From positions 1 through 64,000 of the forward strand of contig JBBQVL010000006.1 of assembly GCA_038211615.1 (NCBI GenBank): a stretch of DNA of 64,000 nt, in the 5' to 3' direction. This document shows, piece after piece, positions 1-9,100 of this stretch (position 1 is its first letter; each line of letters opens with the position of its first letter). The translations under genes were made by a program, and so were the position numbers. The stretch is from DASWJZ01 sp038211615 (GTDB lineage: Bacteria > Pseudomonadota > Alphaproteobacteria > Rhizobiales > Afifellaceae). Under the pieces are notes generated by a model that saw nothing but the letters and a program-made list of their open reading frames with translations, was not told the origin of the DNA and searched no databases.

Positions 1-729
1 CATGATGTCGACGGACTTGTTGTCGGTCGCATTCAGCACGGTTGCGACCGACATGGAGATGAGCGTGTAGGCGAGCGAGGTGCCGATCACCACGTTGGTC
101 GGCACGCGCAGGAGATAGATCAGCGCCGGCACCATGATGAAGCCGCCGCCGAGCCCGAGTATCGATCCGAGGAAGCCGATGCCGGTGCCGAGCGCCACGA
201 TCGGGATGACGCTCACGTAGAGCTTGGAGCGCCGGAAGCGCATCTTGAAGGGAAGGCCGTGGATCCAGTTGTGGTGGCCGGGGGTCGGCGGGCGGACGCG
301 GCCGGAGCGCGAGCGCCACAGGGCGCGCACCGATTCGCGCAGCATGATCCCGCCGATCGATCCGAGGAACGCGACGTAGGCGAGCGAGATGATCAGGTCG
401 AGCTGGCCGACCGAGCGGAGCGCCCGGAACCCGAAGACGCCGGCCGCCGAGCCGATCAGCCCCCCGGCGCCGAGGAGCAGCGTCATCTTCTCGTCGATCA
501 GGTGCCGACGCCAGTAGGAGAGAGCCGCGGTGGTGGAAGAAGCCACGATCTGCGGCGTGACGGTCGCCACCGCCACCGCCGGCGGAATGCCGGTGAAGAT
601 CAGCAGGGGCGTCAGGAGGAAACCGCCACCCACCCCGAACATGCCTGACAGAAACCCGACCGCCGCTCCCATGCCCAGGAAGAGGAGCATGTTCACCGTA
701 AGCTCGGCGATGGGGAGATAAAGCTGCAC
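1..729 (-). CDS. Sulfite exporter TauE/SafE family membrane protein (3' end outside window)
   Basis: The frame stays open to the left edge, giving 243 codons from a GTG at 729. An in-frame TAA lies a few codons upstream and no ATG is available, so GTG is the likely start. The product is hydrophobic, with the two glycine-rich repeats typical of TauE/SafE permeases: GMFGVGGGFLLTPLLIF near residue 28 and ILGLGGGFIMVPALIYLLR near residue 205. The family exports or imports small sulfur compounds or organic anions across the inner membrane; the substrate cannot be read from sequence. The missing part should be the last few membrane helices. The gene follows the PodJ-like gene on the same strand, separated by a hairpin, so it is probably transcribed separately. 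Confidence 0.9.
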   Translation of the reverse strand, partial: MQLYLPIAELTVNMLLFLGMGAAVGFLSGMFGVGGGFLLTPLLIFTGIPPAVAVATVTPQIVASSTTAALSYWRRHLIDEKMTLLLGAGGLIGSAAGVFGFRALRSVGQLDLIISLAYVAFLGSIGGIMLRESVRALWRSRSGRVRPPTPGHHNWIHGLPFKMRFRRSKLYVSVIPIVALGTGIGFLGSILGLGGGFIMVPALIYLLRVPTNVVIGTSLAYTLISMSVATVLNATDNKSVDIM

Positions 730-779
730 CGGCGGCGCCTGTCGAATGGCTTGTCGTTACGGCGGCCCCGCAACGAATA

Positions 780-799
780 AGCGCCGCCGAAGCGGCGCT
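780..799 (-). terminator. Rho-independent type hairpin with UUCG tetraloop
   Basis: A perfect 8-bp inverted repeat (AGCGCCGC / GCGGCGCT) encloses four bases that read TTCG on the minus strand, the very stable UUCG tetraloop. On that strand it is followed by TTATTCG, a short T-rich tail. It lies about 70 bp downstream of the stop of the PodJ-like gene and upstream of the TauE gene start. A second 6-bp hairpin (CGCCGC / GCGGCG) sits at 824-839, closer to the stop codon. Confidence 0.6.
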
Positions 800-870
800 G
801 TCAAATCTTGAGAACGCGCGGGACGCCGCAAGAGCGGCGCCCCGATGCGCCGTCGGTCGCCGCGATCCGC

Positions 871-3800
871 CTACGTCGAGTGCGACTGCAGCGCCGCCAC
901 GAGCCCCGTGTCGATCTGGCCGGTCTTCGGCAGGCCGGCCTTGCCCTGGAACTCCGCGATCGCGTCGATCGTCTGGCGGCCGAGCAGGCCGTCGGGCGGG
1001 CCGGGATCGTAGCCATTCTGCGCCAGGAGCTTCTGCACCAGCGCGACCAGCGCATTCTGGTCGCTCACGTTGATGCTGCTCGAGCTTTCGTTGTCGGTCC
1101 AGCCGCCCTCCGGAAGCAGCACCTCGTTCGCCTCCGGCACGAGCGGGACGAGCTGGAAGGTGGCGACCGCCTGCTCGGCCTTCGCCTTGTCGCTGTCGGA
1201 AAGCGCCTCGCCGATGATGTCGCGCCGCTTGGCGGATTCCTCGTCGCCTGAACTCGCCGCGATGCCGAACCACTTGTAGGCCTCGACCAGATCCTGCGGC
1301 ACGCCGATGCCGCGGGCATGCAGGATCGCGAGGTTGAACTGGCTGTCGCGCACACCACGCTCCGCCGCCTTGCGGAACAGCACGGAGGCCTTCTCGAGGT
1401 CCGGCGTGCCGCCGGCGCCCTCGGCGTAGAGCACGGCGAGGTTATGCATTGCCTTGACGTTGCCGGCATCGGCGGCGCGTCCGTACCACATCTGCGCCGC
1501 GGCCAGATCCTTCCGGACGCCGAGGCCCTTCTCGTAGATCGAGCCGAGGCGGTACTGGGCAGGCGCGAGTCCTGCCTGCGCCGCGCGCTCATACCAGGAG
1601 ACGGCAGTCGTCATGTCGGGCAGCACGCCCCTGCCCTCCGCGTAGCGCGCGGCAATCTCGAACTGGGCGCCCGTGTTGCCGGCCATCGCGGCGTCGCGGA
1701 GCTTCGCCGGTCCGATCTCGACAGGAAGCTCCGGCGGCGGCGTTGTCGCGGCTGCCGCAGGGGCCCCGGTTTCAGGGGCGGTGGCCGGCGCCACGGATGC
1801 GACTTCGGAGCCGGGCGTCGCCGGCGGGGTGGCGGCAGGAGTCTCGGCCGCCGGGGGCGGCGTGACCGCAGCCGATTCGGCTGTGGGCGTCTCGTTAGCC
1901 GGCGTTGTCGACGCTGCTTCGGCGTCCGGCGCCGCAACGGGTTCGCCGGCCGGGGTGCTCGCCTCGGGGGCAGTCGGCTCGGCCGCGGCTACAGTCGGCT
2001 CGGGTGTGGTTGGCTGCTCCGGCGCGACAGCGGGTGCGGTGGCGTCAGGCGCGGCGGCTGCCGGCTCTGGCGAGGCGGCCGCGCTCTGCGTTTCGCCGAC
2101 GCTGCTCGCCGGCCCGCTCTCGGACGTGGCGGGGGTCGACGCCGCGGGCGTTTCCGTCGCGCTGGACATCTGCGAAGGGGTCGCTTCCGGCGAAACCGGG
2201 GACTGCGATTCCGGCGCTGTCGCCATCGCGGGCGAGGTTTCCGTCGGCGTCGGCGTCTCAGGCTCGGCCACCGGTGCGCTGATCTCCGGCGTCAAGGCGA
2301 CGTCGGTATCGGCCGGCCACAATTGCGGCCGGACGAACGGGAATGCGGCGATGATCAGCGCCGCGGCGATCGCAAGGGCGACAAGCGAGCGGCGATGCGC
2401 CTTGATTGCCCCTGTGAAGCCGCGCGCTGTGCGCTCGACGGGCGAATCGCCTTCCGCTTCCGCCACTTCCTGGCTCGCGGCGCGGGCCGCGCGCCTCGCG
2501 GCCGCGAGGAAGTCGTCGTCGACCGTCGGCCGGGCATCGCCACGGCCGGTCGATCCCTGCCGCTCGATGTCTCCGGTAAAGGGCTGGGTCAGGCGGCCCT
2601 TGCGGGCGCCCGACATGAATTCGGTGTTGGAACTCGGCGCGCCGGTCAGCGAGGAGGCGAGCGGCGAATCCGTTCCGGGCTCCAGCGGGAAATCGGAGGA
2701 ATCGTCGGCTTCCTCATTCCCCGGCGAGAACGATTCGGCGCGTCCGCCGGTCGCCCGCTTCAGCAATTGGCGCGATGTCAGGCGGCTCAGCAGGCCGGAC
2801 GGCTGCTGCTCCGGAGCTTCGCGCTCCGGGCTCACCGTCGTCGGAGCTACCAGGTCGGGGGCAACCGGAAGCGGCCGGGGGCTGAAGGCCTCGGCCGGCC
2901 GGCGCTCCACCGCCGCGGCGCCGGCATCGGCATCGCGCTCGAGGAAGGCCATGCGCTTGACCACGGCCTCGAGCGTATCCTGCACCGCCTCGATGGCGTC
3001 CCGCGTCTTGCGCTCGGAGGCCTCCGTCGAACTCTTCAAGGCCACGACATCGTCCGAGCCGGCTGGCCGCTCGCCGCCCACCGCCTGACGCGCCTCGTCG
3101 AGGCGCATCTCGATCATCTTCAGGCTCGCCTCGATCGGCGCGAGCGCCATGCGGCCCTGGGTCGGATCCTCCAGGATGCCGGCGATCCTCTGCAGCTGCA
3201 CTTCGAGGTTGGCGACGGCGGCGGGCGTGTCCTGCGGCTGCCGCTCGAGGCGCTTGACCAGCGTGCGCATGAGCTCGCCGAGACCGGCTTCGCTCTGGCC
3301 GGGCATCGAGCGCAACTCGCGCCTGAGCGCCACGATGTCGGCGCGGAGGTCGGTCAGGTCGTCCTGCGCCATGGGCGCGCCGCCGGCCTTGAAGCCTCGA
3401 CCGATCTCGTCGAGCTTCCGCTCCAGCGCTGCGAACCGGTCCGCGCCGGCGCCGCCCGCGCTCTCGGCGATCTTCTTCTCCAGCCGGTCGAATCGGTCGG
3501 CGGGCGCGATCGCCGAAGCCAATGTCTGCTCGAGCCGCGCGAAGCGCTCCTCGGGCAATGCGCGCACGGCAGCGTCGACGCGATCGAAAAGCTCGTTCAG
3601 ACGCGCCGGATCGATGCTTCTGCCCTTCAGCAGCTCGAGGCGGCTGACCATGGCGTCAAGCTGCGTCTGCACACCGCGCGGATCCGCCGTGCGGGTGGAC
3701 AGAACGGAGAGGCGCTCCTCGATTGCACCGAGGCGCTGGGCAAGCGGCTCAAGCTGCTGCCGCGACAGGCGATCCGTCTGCTCGACGAAGTTCTCGCCGA

Positions 3801-6147
3801 TCCGGTCAAGCCGCTCGCCGAGGCCCTCGATATCGCGGCGCGCCCCGGAAGAATCCTGCGCCTCGATCGCGTCCGCGAGCGAATCGACCTTGGCGGTGAG
3901 GCTTTCGAGGAGCTTCTGCTCCGTGTCGCTTTCCTGGCTTTCGATCGCGTCGGTCAGGGCCGCGATGCGGCGCTCCAGACGCGCCAACGTATCGACCGAG
4001 GTCTGACGATCGTCGGCGAATTGCGAGCCGAGGCTGGAAATCCGGTCTTCAAGGCCGGAAAGGTCGGGCGTGCGGCCGGTCTCCGCCACTTCCCGCAGCT
4101 GCGACGAAAGCTCGGACAGGTGGTCCTCAAGCTCGGTCGCGACGGACTTCCGCTGCCGCCGTGCGTCGGTCAGTTCGGCCGCGAGGCCGCCGAGCTGATC
4201 CTCGATCCGGCCGAGGACGACCTTGTCGCTCAATTCGTCGGGGAGCGCGTCGAGGCGCTCCGCGAGGCTCAGTATCTGCGCCTCGATCCGCGCCACCTCG
4301 CGCTGCGACGCGATCGTCTGCATCTGGCGCTTCAGGCCGTCGACGCGCTCGAACAGCTCCTCGGGCGAAGCCAGACGGTGAACCAGCCCCTCCATCCGGT
4401 CGAATCTCTCGAGGATGGCGCTCTGGTTGACGCGGATGGCGTCAAAGCCCGGAATCTCCACTTCGATCTCGTCGAGCCGCTCGACAAGCCCGACCAGCCG
4501 GTCCTGGATATCGCCCAGCCGATTGCCCGCCATGTTGCGGGCGGCGTTCAGCTTGACCTCCATCTGGTCGAGGCGGATGCCGATTTCGTCGAGCGCCCCG
4601 GACGTCGCCCGGCCGCCGCGGCTGAGCCCGGTTATCTGCTCCACCAGTTCCAGCAATTCGCCGCGCACCGGCTCGATCTGATTGTCGTCGAGACCCCTTT
4701 GCAGGCTCTCGATACGCTCCTCGATCCCCGCGAACTGGCGTTCGAGCATCGCGGCAAGCTCGGCCTCGCGGCGCGCCGCGGTAATCTCCGCCTGACGCCG
4801 CGCTTCCTCAAGCTCTGCCCTGTGCTGCGCTTCGGCCGCTTCCGCGCTACGGCGCGCCTCGGCAAGATCGGCCAGACGGATCGCCTCAGCCTGCTGCGCC
4901 TCACGGCGGCGCTCCTCGGCGGCCATCTCCGCCTCGCGGCGACGCTGCTCCGCGGCGGCCGCGGCCTCAGCCTGACGCCGCTCCTCCGCCATCTCCGCCT
5001 GCAGCCTGGCGTCCGCCAACTCCGTCTGACGGCGCGCCTCGGCCATCTCGGCCTGACGCCGGGCTTCAGCCACTTCATTCCGCCGCCGCGCTTCGGCTGC
5101 TTCCGCCTCGCGCTTCGCCTCGGCTAGGATTGCCGCAGCTTCGGCCTGACGCTCTTCTTCTCTTGCAGCGGCTTCTTCTGCCTCGCGCCGGCGCTCCTCG
5201 ACGGCAGCTTCGGCATCGGCACGCCGCCGCGCTTCGGCCATTTCCACCTGTCGGCGCGCCTCGGTCACCTCGGCCTGCCGCCGCGCCTCGGCAATTTCCG
5301 CCTGGCGCCGGGCTTCCGCCACATCGGTTCGCCGCCGCGCCTCGGCCGCCTCGGCCTCGCGCTTCGCCTCGGCAATTCTGGCGGTGGCCTCGGTCCTCCG
5401 ACGCTCCTCTTCCTCGGCGGCGGCGTCGGCATCGCGCCGCGCACGCTCAGCCTCGCGCCGCGCGGCTTCTGCCTGCAGGCGAGCCTGCTCGGCCTCGATC
5501 CGCGCCTGCTCGGCTTCCAGCAATGCGTGGACGCCGGATTCCTTCTCCCGCGCCCGTTCGGCTTCCCGGGCAAGGCGACGCGCCTCCTCGGCCTCCGCCA
5601 GTCGGCGCGATTCGGCGAGTTGCGCCGCCAGCTCCTCCTGCGCGACCGCCAGATGCGAGCCCGAGCGGCGCGCACCCTGCGCTGGCGCCGACTCAGAAGA
5701 GGCGCCGCCAGTGCGCTGCTGCAGGCGCTTGCTCAGCGCTTCGAGGCGCGCCTCCAGACGATCGAGGCTGTAGGTGACGAAATCGCGGCCGCTTGCCGCA
5801 TCGGCATCTTCCGCGGCGCGATCGGGCGCCGAGACTTCGGGGCGGGAAGGAGATGGCTCGGGGCGCGGAGCGCGGCTCTGCCGCTCGATCGCCTCCAGAC
5901 CCTCGGAGAGCTTCTGCACGGCGAGGTCGAGTTCGTCGATGCTCGAATCCGCCGGGCGAGGATCCAGTGTCTCCGCTATGCGCTGACGGCTGCCGCGGCC
6001 AAGCTGCGACAAGCGGCCCTCATCGTCGAAGCGGGCGTCGAGCAAATCGTGCACCGGCAGGGCGGAACCCTTGTCGCCGGCATCAGTTTCAGGTTTCTCG
6101 GCGGATTTTGCGCCCAGCTTTGCGCTCCACCAGGTTCGCGCGATCAT
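871..6147 (-). CDS. PodJ-like polar scaffold: coiled coil, one TM segment, Sel1 repeats, peptidoglycan-binding domain
   Basis: 1758 residues from the ATG at 6147, which follows GAGGAG; a TTG one codon upstream is less likely. In order: an N-terminal cytoplasmic part; a long charged coiled coil at about residues 170-475 built from many AEARRQAE-type units; further helical segments to about 900; a single membrane helix near 1252-1271 (SLVALAIAAALIIAAF); a Pro/Ala/Thr/Glu-rich periplasmic linker; about four Sel1-like repeats near 1485-1640; and a C-terminal PG_binding_1 domain (about 1695-1757, with GYDPGPPDGLLGRQT). This is the architecture of PodJ, which organises one cell pole in Caulobacter and rhizobia, although this protein is much longer than Caulobacter PodJ. 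Many rhizobial homologues are annotated only as SEL1-repeat or peptidoglycan-binding proteins. The polar role is inferred from architecture. Confidence 0.8.
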   Translation of the reverse strand: MIARTWWSAKLGAKSAEKPETDAGDKGSALPVHDLLDARFDDEGRLSQLGRGSRQRIAETLDPRPADSSIDELDLAVQKLSEGLEAIERQSRAPRPEPSPSRPEVSAPDRAAEDADAASGRDFVTYSLDRLEARLEALSKRLQQRTGGASSESAPAQGARRSGSHLAVAQEELAAQLAESRRLAEAEEARRLAREAERAREKESGVHALLEAEQARIEAEQARLQAEAARREAERARRDADAAAEEEERRRTEATARIAEAKREAEAAEARRRTDVAEARRQAEIAEARRQAEVTEARRQVEMAEARRRADAEAAVEERRREAEEAAAREEERQAEAAAILAEAKREAEAAEARRRNEVAEARRQAEMAEARRQTELADARLQAEMAEERRQAEAAAAAEQRRREAEMAAEERRREAQQAEAIRLADLAEARRSAEAAEAQHRAELEEARRQAEITAARREAELAAMLERQFAGIEERIESLQRGLDDNQIEPVRGELLELVEQITGLSRGGRATSGALDEIGIRLDQMEVKLNAARNMAGNRLGDIQDRLVGLVERLDEIEVEIPGFDAIRVNQSAILERFDRMEGLVHRLASPEELFERVDGLKRQMQTIASQREVARIEAQILSLAERLDALPDELSDKVVLGRIEDQLGGLAAELTDARRQRKSVATELEDHLSELSSQLREVAETGRTPDLSGLEDRISSLGSQFADDRQTSVDTLARLERRIAALTDAIESQESDTEQKLLESLTAKVDSLADAIEAQDSSGARRDIEGLGERLDRIGENFVEQTDRLSRQQLEPLAQRLGAIEERLSVLSTRTADPRGVQTQLDAMVSRLELLKGRSIDPARLNELFDRVDAAVRALPEERFARLEQTLASAIAPADRFDRLEKKIAESAGGAGADRFAALERKLDEIGRGFKAGGAPMAQDDLTDLRADIVALRRELRSMPGQSEAGLGELMRTLVKRLERQPQDTPAAVANLEVQLQRIAGILEDPTQGRMALAPIEASLKMIEMRLDEARQAVGGERPAGSDDVVALKSSTEASERKTRDAIEAVQDTLEAVVKRMAFLERDADAGAAAVERRPAEAFSPRPLPVAPDLVAPTTVSPEREAPEQQPSGLLSRLTSRQLLKRATGGRAESFSPGNEEADDSSDFPLEPGTDSPLASSLTGAPSSNTEFMSGARKGRLTQPFTGDIERQGSTGRGDARPTVDDDFLAAARRAARAASQEVAEAEGDSPVERTARGFTGAIKAHRRSLVALAIAAALIIAAFPFVRPQLWPADTDVALTPEISAPVAEPETPTPTETSPAMATAPESQSPVSPEATPSQMSSATETPAASTPATSESGPASSVGETQSAAASPEPAAAAPDATAPAVAPEQPTTPEPTVAAAEPTAPEASTPAGEPVAAPDAEAASTTPANETPTAESAAVTPPPAAETPAATPPATPGSEVASVAPATAPETGAPAAAATTPPPELPVEIGPAKLRDAAMAGNTGAQFEIAARYAEGRGVLPDMTTAVSWYERAAQAGLAPAQYRLGSIYEKGLGVRKDLAAAQMWYGRAADAGNVKAMHNLAVLYAEGAGGTPDLEKASVLFRKAAERGVRDSQFNLAILHARGIGVPQDLVEAYKWFGIAASSGDEESAKRRDIIGEALSDSDKAKAEQAVATFQLVPLVPEANEVLLPEGGWTDNESSSSINVSDQNALVALVQKLLAQNGYDPGPPDGLLGRQTIDAIAEFQGKAGLPKTGQIDTGLVAALQSHST

Positions 6148-6420
6148 CAAAGCTCCTCAGGCGAAACGTAGCGCGCCGACGCGCCAATCCGGACCACGAA
6201 TCACCGCCATTCTGCCTCAACGTGAAGATGATGGTAACGAAGGTAAATAGCTGGTTAAGCACACCTCCTCATTTCCGAAAAATTAACCACAACTCTTATA
6301 GACCCCTTAACCGGCCAGACCGGCGCGGATGTCCCTAACGTAAGCGGACGCAGTTCTCCGCAATCTGGGATCGGCGAATGAAGCGCGTTCAACCTCTGTC
6401 TCTCGAGCCCGGGAGGATTC

Positions 6421-6834
6421 ATGCAGACCATCTTCACGATCGGCGATCTCGCCAGGGAGTTCGGCGTGACGCTCCGAACCCTGCGGTTCTACGAGGACAA
6501 GGACCTGATCCATCCGCGCCGGCAGGGACTTAGCCGACTCTACGGACGCCGCGACCGGGCCCGCCTGAAGCTGATCCTGCTCGGCAAGAAGGTCGGCCTC
6601 CCGCTCAGCGAGATCAAGGAGATGCTGGCGCTCTACGAGTTGCGCGACGGAAACGCCCCGCAACTCGAGATGGCGCTGAAGCGCTTTTCAGAGCAGATCG
6701 AGGTGCTGAAACGGCACAAGAGCGACGTCGAACAGGCGATCGGCGAGCTGACGCGCACGATGACGATCGTCTCCGGCATGCTGCGCTCGCATGAGGCAGC
6801 GGAGCCCGAACTCGTGATGCAGGCGGCGGAATAG
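6421..6834 (+). CDS. MerR family transcriptional regulator (beta-oxidation type)
   Basis: 137 residues. The N-terminus is a MerR winged helix (FTIGDLAREFGVTLRTLRFY at residues 5-24), followed by a dimerisation helix. There are no conserved cysteines, so metal sensing is unlikely. It lies 56 bp upstream of an acyl-CoA dehydrogenase on the same strand, an arrangement recurrent in alphaproteobacteria. It is probably a LiuR-like repressor or activator responding to an acyl-CoA. The ATG directly follows GGGAGGATTC, a strong ribosome-binding site. The 270-bp divergent region between it and the PodJ-like gene is AT-richer than its surroundings and contains CTAACGTAAG near 6335, a possible half-site related to the palindrome at 6861. 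Confidence 0.85.
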   Translation: MQTIFTIGDLAREFGVTLRTLRFYEDKDLIHPRRQGLSRLYGRRDRARLKLILLGKKVGLPLSEIKEMLALYELRDGNAPQLEMALKRFSEQIEVLKRHKSDVEQAIGELTRTMTIVSGMLRSHEAAEPELVMQAAE

Positions 6835-6860
6835 CCGCTTCCAGGCTCCCCGCCGGCTGC

Positions 6861-6874
6861 TTACGGTGACGTAA
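6861..6874. promoter_or_regulatory. Palindrome TTACG-N4-CGTAA, candidate MerR/LiuR-type operator
   Basis: A perfect 5-bp inverted repeat with a 4-bp spacer lies between the MerR gene and the acyl-CoA dehydrogenase start (ATG at 6891). From memory, LiuR-type MerR regulators of acyl-CoA catabolism bind palindromes built on TTACGT and ACGTAA, and this differs from that form at one inner position. Assignment to the adjacent MerR protein is inference. Confidence 0.45.
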
Positions 6875-6890
6875 CCGCAAGGTGTGACCC

Positions 6891-8687
6891 ATGCCGACCT
6901 ACAAGGCGCCTCTGGAAGGCGTGCTCTTTCTGCTCCGCGACGTGCTCGGCTACGAGCGCCATTCCAACCTCCCGGGTTTCGCCGACGCCCCGCTCGACAC
7001 GGTGGAGGCGGTGCTCGCGGAGGCGGCGCGCTTCAGCGAGGAAGTGCTGCAGCCGCTGAACCGGGTCGGCGACCGGGAGGGCTGCCGCCGGAACCCTGAC
7101 GGATCGGTGACGACGCCGACGGGCTTCCGGGACGCCTATCGTGGGTTTGTGGAGGCGGGCTGGGTGGGCCTTTCGGCCGATCCGCAGTTCGGCGGCCAGG
7201 GGCTTCCTTACGTGCTCGGGGCGATCGTCAACGAGTTCACAACCTCCGCCAACATGGCCTTCGGCATGTATCCGGGGCTTTCGCAGGGCGCCATCGCGGC
7301 GCTGGTGAAGCACGGCTCGGAGGAGCAGAAGGCGCTCTATCTGCCAAAGCTCGTTTCGGGCGAATGGTCGGGCACGATGAACCTGACGGAGCCGCAATGC
7401 GGCACCGATCTCGGCCTGATCCGCACGAAGGCCGCGCCGGCCGGCGACGGCAGCTACCGGCTCTCCGGCCAGAAGATCTTCATCTCCGCCGGGGAGCATG
7501 ACCTGACGTCGAACATCGTGCACCTGGTGCTGGCGCGGATCGAAGGCGCACCGGCCGGCACGAAGGGCCTCTCGCTCTTCGTCGTGCCGAAATTCCTGCC
7601 GGATTCCTCCGGCAATCCCGGCGCGCGGAACGCCGTCTCCTGCGGCTCGCTGGAGGAGAAGATGGGCATCCATGGCAACGCTACCTGCGTCATGAACTAT
7701 GACGGCGCGACCGGCTGGCTCGTCGGCGAGGCGGAGAAGGGCCTTCGCGCCATGTTCACGATGATGAACGAGGCGCGGCTTGGCGTCGCCGTGCAGGGGC
7801 TGGCGCTCTCGGAGGTCGCCTACCAGAACGCCGCGCTCTACGCGCGCGACCGGCGGCAGGGCCGCGCGCTCTCCGGCGCCAAGGAGCCGGCCGCCAGCGC
7901 CGATCCGATTCTCGTGCACCCGGATGTGCGCCGCATGCTCATGAGCATCCGCGCCTTCAACGAGGCGGCGCGCGCGCTGATGCTGTGGACGGCGCTGAAG
8001 GGCGACGTCGCCACGCGCTCGGAGGATGACAGCGACCGCACGGCGGCGGACGACCAGATGGGCCTGCTGACGCCGGTGCTGAAGGGCGTCCTGACCGACA
8101 CCGGTTTCGCCAACGCGGTGCAGGCGCAGCAGGTTTTCGGCGGCCACGGCTACATCGCCGAGAACGGCATGGAACAGTTCGTGCGCGATGCCCGCATCGC
8201 CATGCTCTACGAGGGCGCGAACGGCATCCAGGCACTCGACCTCGTCGGCCGGAAACTCCCGAAGGACGGCGGGCGGGCGATGATGGCTTTCTTCAACGAG
8301 GTGGCGGGTTTCCTGAAGGAGAACGGCGAGGACGCGGCGCTCGCGCCGTACCTGAAGCCGCTGAAGCAGGGCCTCGACCACCTGCAGGCCGCAACGGGCT
8401 GGTTCGTACAGAACGCGCTTGCGAAACCCGACAATGCCGGCGCGGGCTCGAGCGACTACATGCACCTCTTCGGGCTCGTCGCGCTCGGCTACATGTGGGC
8501 ACAGATGGCGAAGGCGGCGGCGGAAAAGCTGAAGGATGGCGGCGACGGGCGGGCCGAGTTTTATGAGACGCGGCTGACGCTCGGGAAATACTTCATGGAG
8601 CGGGCGATGCCGGAGACGGCGGCGCATCTGGCGCGCATCTCCACCGGCGCGGAGACGATGATGAAGCTGCCGGTGGAGATGTTTTGA
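6891..8687 (+). CDS. Acyl-CoA dehydrogenase with C-terminal extension domain
   Basis: 598 residues, the length of the large acyl-CoA dehydrogenases with an extra C-terminal domain (DmdC / AcdA type) rather than the ~380-residue short form. The N-terminal helical domain begins MPTYKAPLEG. The middle beta domain has the FAD-contacting stretch MNLTEPQCGTDLG and the segment SGQKIFISAGEHD. The C-terminal helical domain contains QVFGGHGYIAENGMEQ and MLYEGANGIQALDLVGRKL, where the family's catalytic glutamate is expected (YEG). It catalyses FAD-dependent alpha,beta-dehydrogenation of an acyl-CoA, the first step of beta-oxidation. Thiolase and FadJ-type genes downstream on the same strand supply the remaining steps. 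Chain length is not predictable; DmdC-like 3-(methylthio)propanoyl-CoA activity is an alternative. Confidence 0.92.
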   Translation: MPTYKAPLEGVLFLLRDVLGYERHSNLPGFADAPLDTVEAVLAEAARFSEEVLQPLNRVGDREGCRRNPDGSVTTPTGFRDAYRGFVEAGWVGLSADPQFGGQGLPYVLGAIVNEFTTSANMAFGMYPGLSQGAIAALVKHGSEEQKALYLPKLVSGEWSGTMNLTEPQCGTDLGLIRTKAAPAGDGSYRLSGQKIFISAGEHDLTSNIVHLVLARIEGAPAGTKGLSLFVVPKFLPDSSGNPGARNAVSCGSLEEKMGIHGNATCVMNYDGATGWLVGEAEKGLRAMFTMMNEARLGVAVQGLALSEVAYQNAALYARDRRQGRALSGAKEPAASADPILVHPDVRRMLMSIRAFNEAARALMLWTALKGDVATRSEDDSDRTAADDQMGLLTPVLKGVLTDTGFANAVQAQQVFGGHGYIAENGMEQFVRDARIAMLYEGANGIQALDLVGRKLPKDGGRAMMAFFNEVAGFLKENGEDAALAPYLKPLKQGLDHLQAATGWFVQNALAKPDNAGAGSSDYMHLFGLVALGYMWAQMAKAAAEKLKDGGDGRAEFYETRLTLGKYFMERAMPETAAHLARISTGAETMMKLPVEMF

Positions 8688-8842
8688 GTTAGATTGGATG
8701 AAGCAACCGTCCGAGCTTAGGGTCAGCCGTGCCGACAGCGATTGTCGACCCTAGCGAGCCGGACGGATCGGCTGGAAGCAGCGTTGGCGGCTCTCGGTCG
8801 AACGCTGACGATAATCGTCGAGGCAGCATAAGGCCCCTCAGA

Positions 8843-8982
8843 TTTGTCATCCCGGTTTGGCCGAAGGCCAAGACCGGGACCCATAATCCCGGCGTAGTTC
8901 CGGCAGCCGCGACGGCGCCAGTTCGGCCCCACCCGTGCGTATGGGTCCCGGACAGGCGCTCCGCGCCTTCCGGGATGACAAA
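8843..8982. repeat. Intergenic palindromic element, copy 1 (REP/BIME-like doublet)
   Basis: The 413-bp gap 8688-9100 holds no convincing gene; most of it is this element. The ends form a perfect 13-bp inverted repeat (TTTGTCATCCCGG / CCGGGATGACAAA). Just inside are two hairpins: a left one with CCCGGT-TTGGCC against GGCCAA-ACCGGG around a GAA loop, and a right one with AGGCGC/GCGCCT. An inner pair CGGGACCCAT / ATGGGTCCCG follows, with a variable ~55-bp centre. Two further copies, inverted relative to this one, lie at 20212-20360 and 20422-20564. Confidence 0.85.
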
Positions 8983-9067
8983 GGTTAGAGGGTTGCGCGG
9001 TTGGAGGTGGGGGCGCGCTTGAGCGGCCGCGAGCAGCCACCCCTCCGACTTGATCGGGCTCACCGAA

Positions 9068-9087
9068 CCCTCAGATTTGTCATCCCG
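9068..9087. repeat. Truncated end of the palindromic element
   Basis: Twenty bases, CCCTCAGATTTGTCATCCCG, exactly repeat 8835-8854, the left end and flank of copy 1. The match stops after the terminal CCCG. The fragment lies just beyond the stop codon of the DUF6159 gene. It could be a deleted copy or a solo end. Confidence 0.6.
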
Positions 9088-9100
9088 CGAAATCTGCGCC

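Noticed and set aside
1318..5127. 1269-codon open frame on the plus strand
   Set aside because: Antisense to the PodJ-like gene. It is a by-product of high-GC codon bias and the repetitive coiled coil; the translation is Arg/Gly-rich with no domain.
6861..8627. 588-codon open frame on the minus strand
   Set aside because: Antisense to the acyl-CoA dehydrogenase, which has clear family motifs; the antisense product is Arg/His/Ala-rich without recognisable features.
8689..9063. Short open frames within the intergenic palindromic element
   Set aside because: They are created by the repeat itself; the same pseudo-peptides appear at 20200-20570. No start signals.
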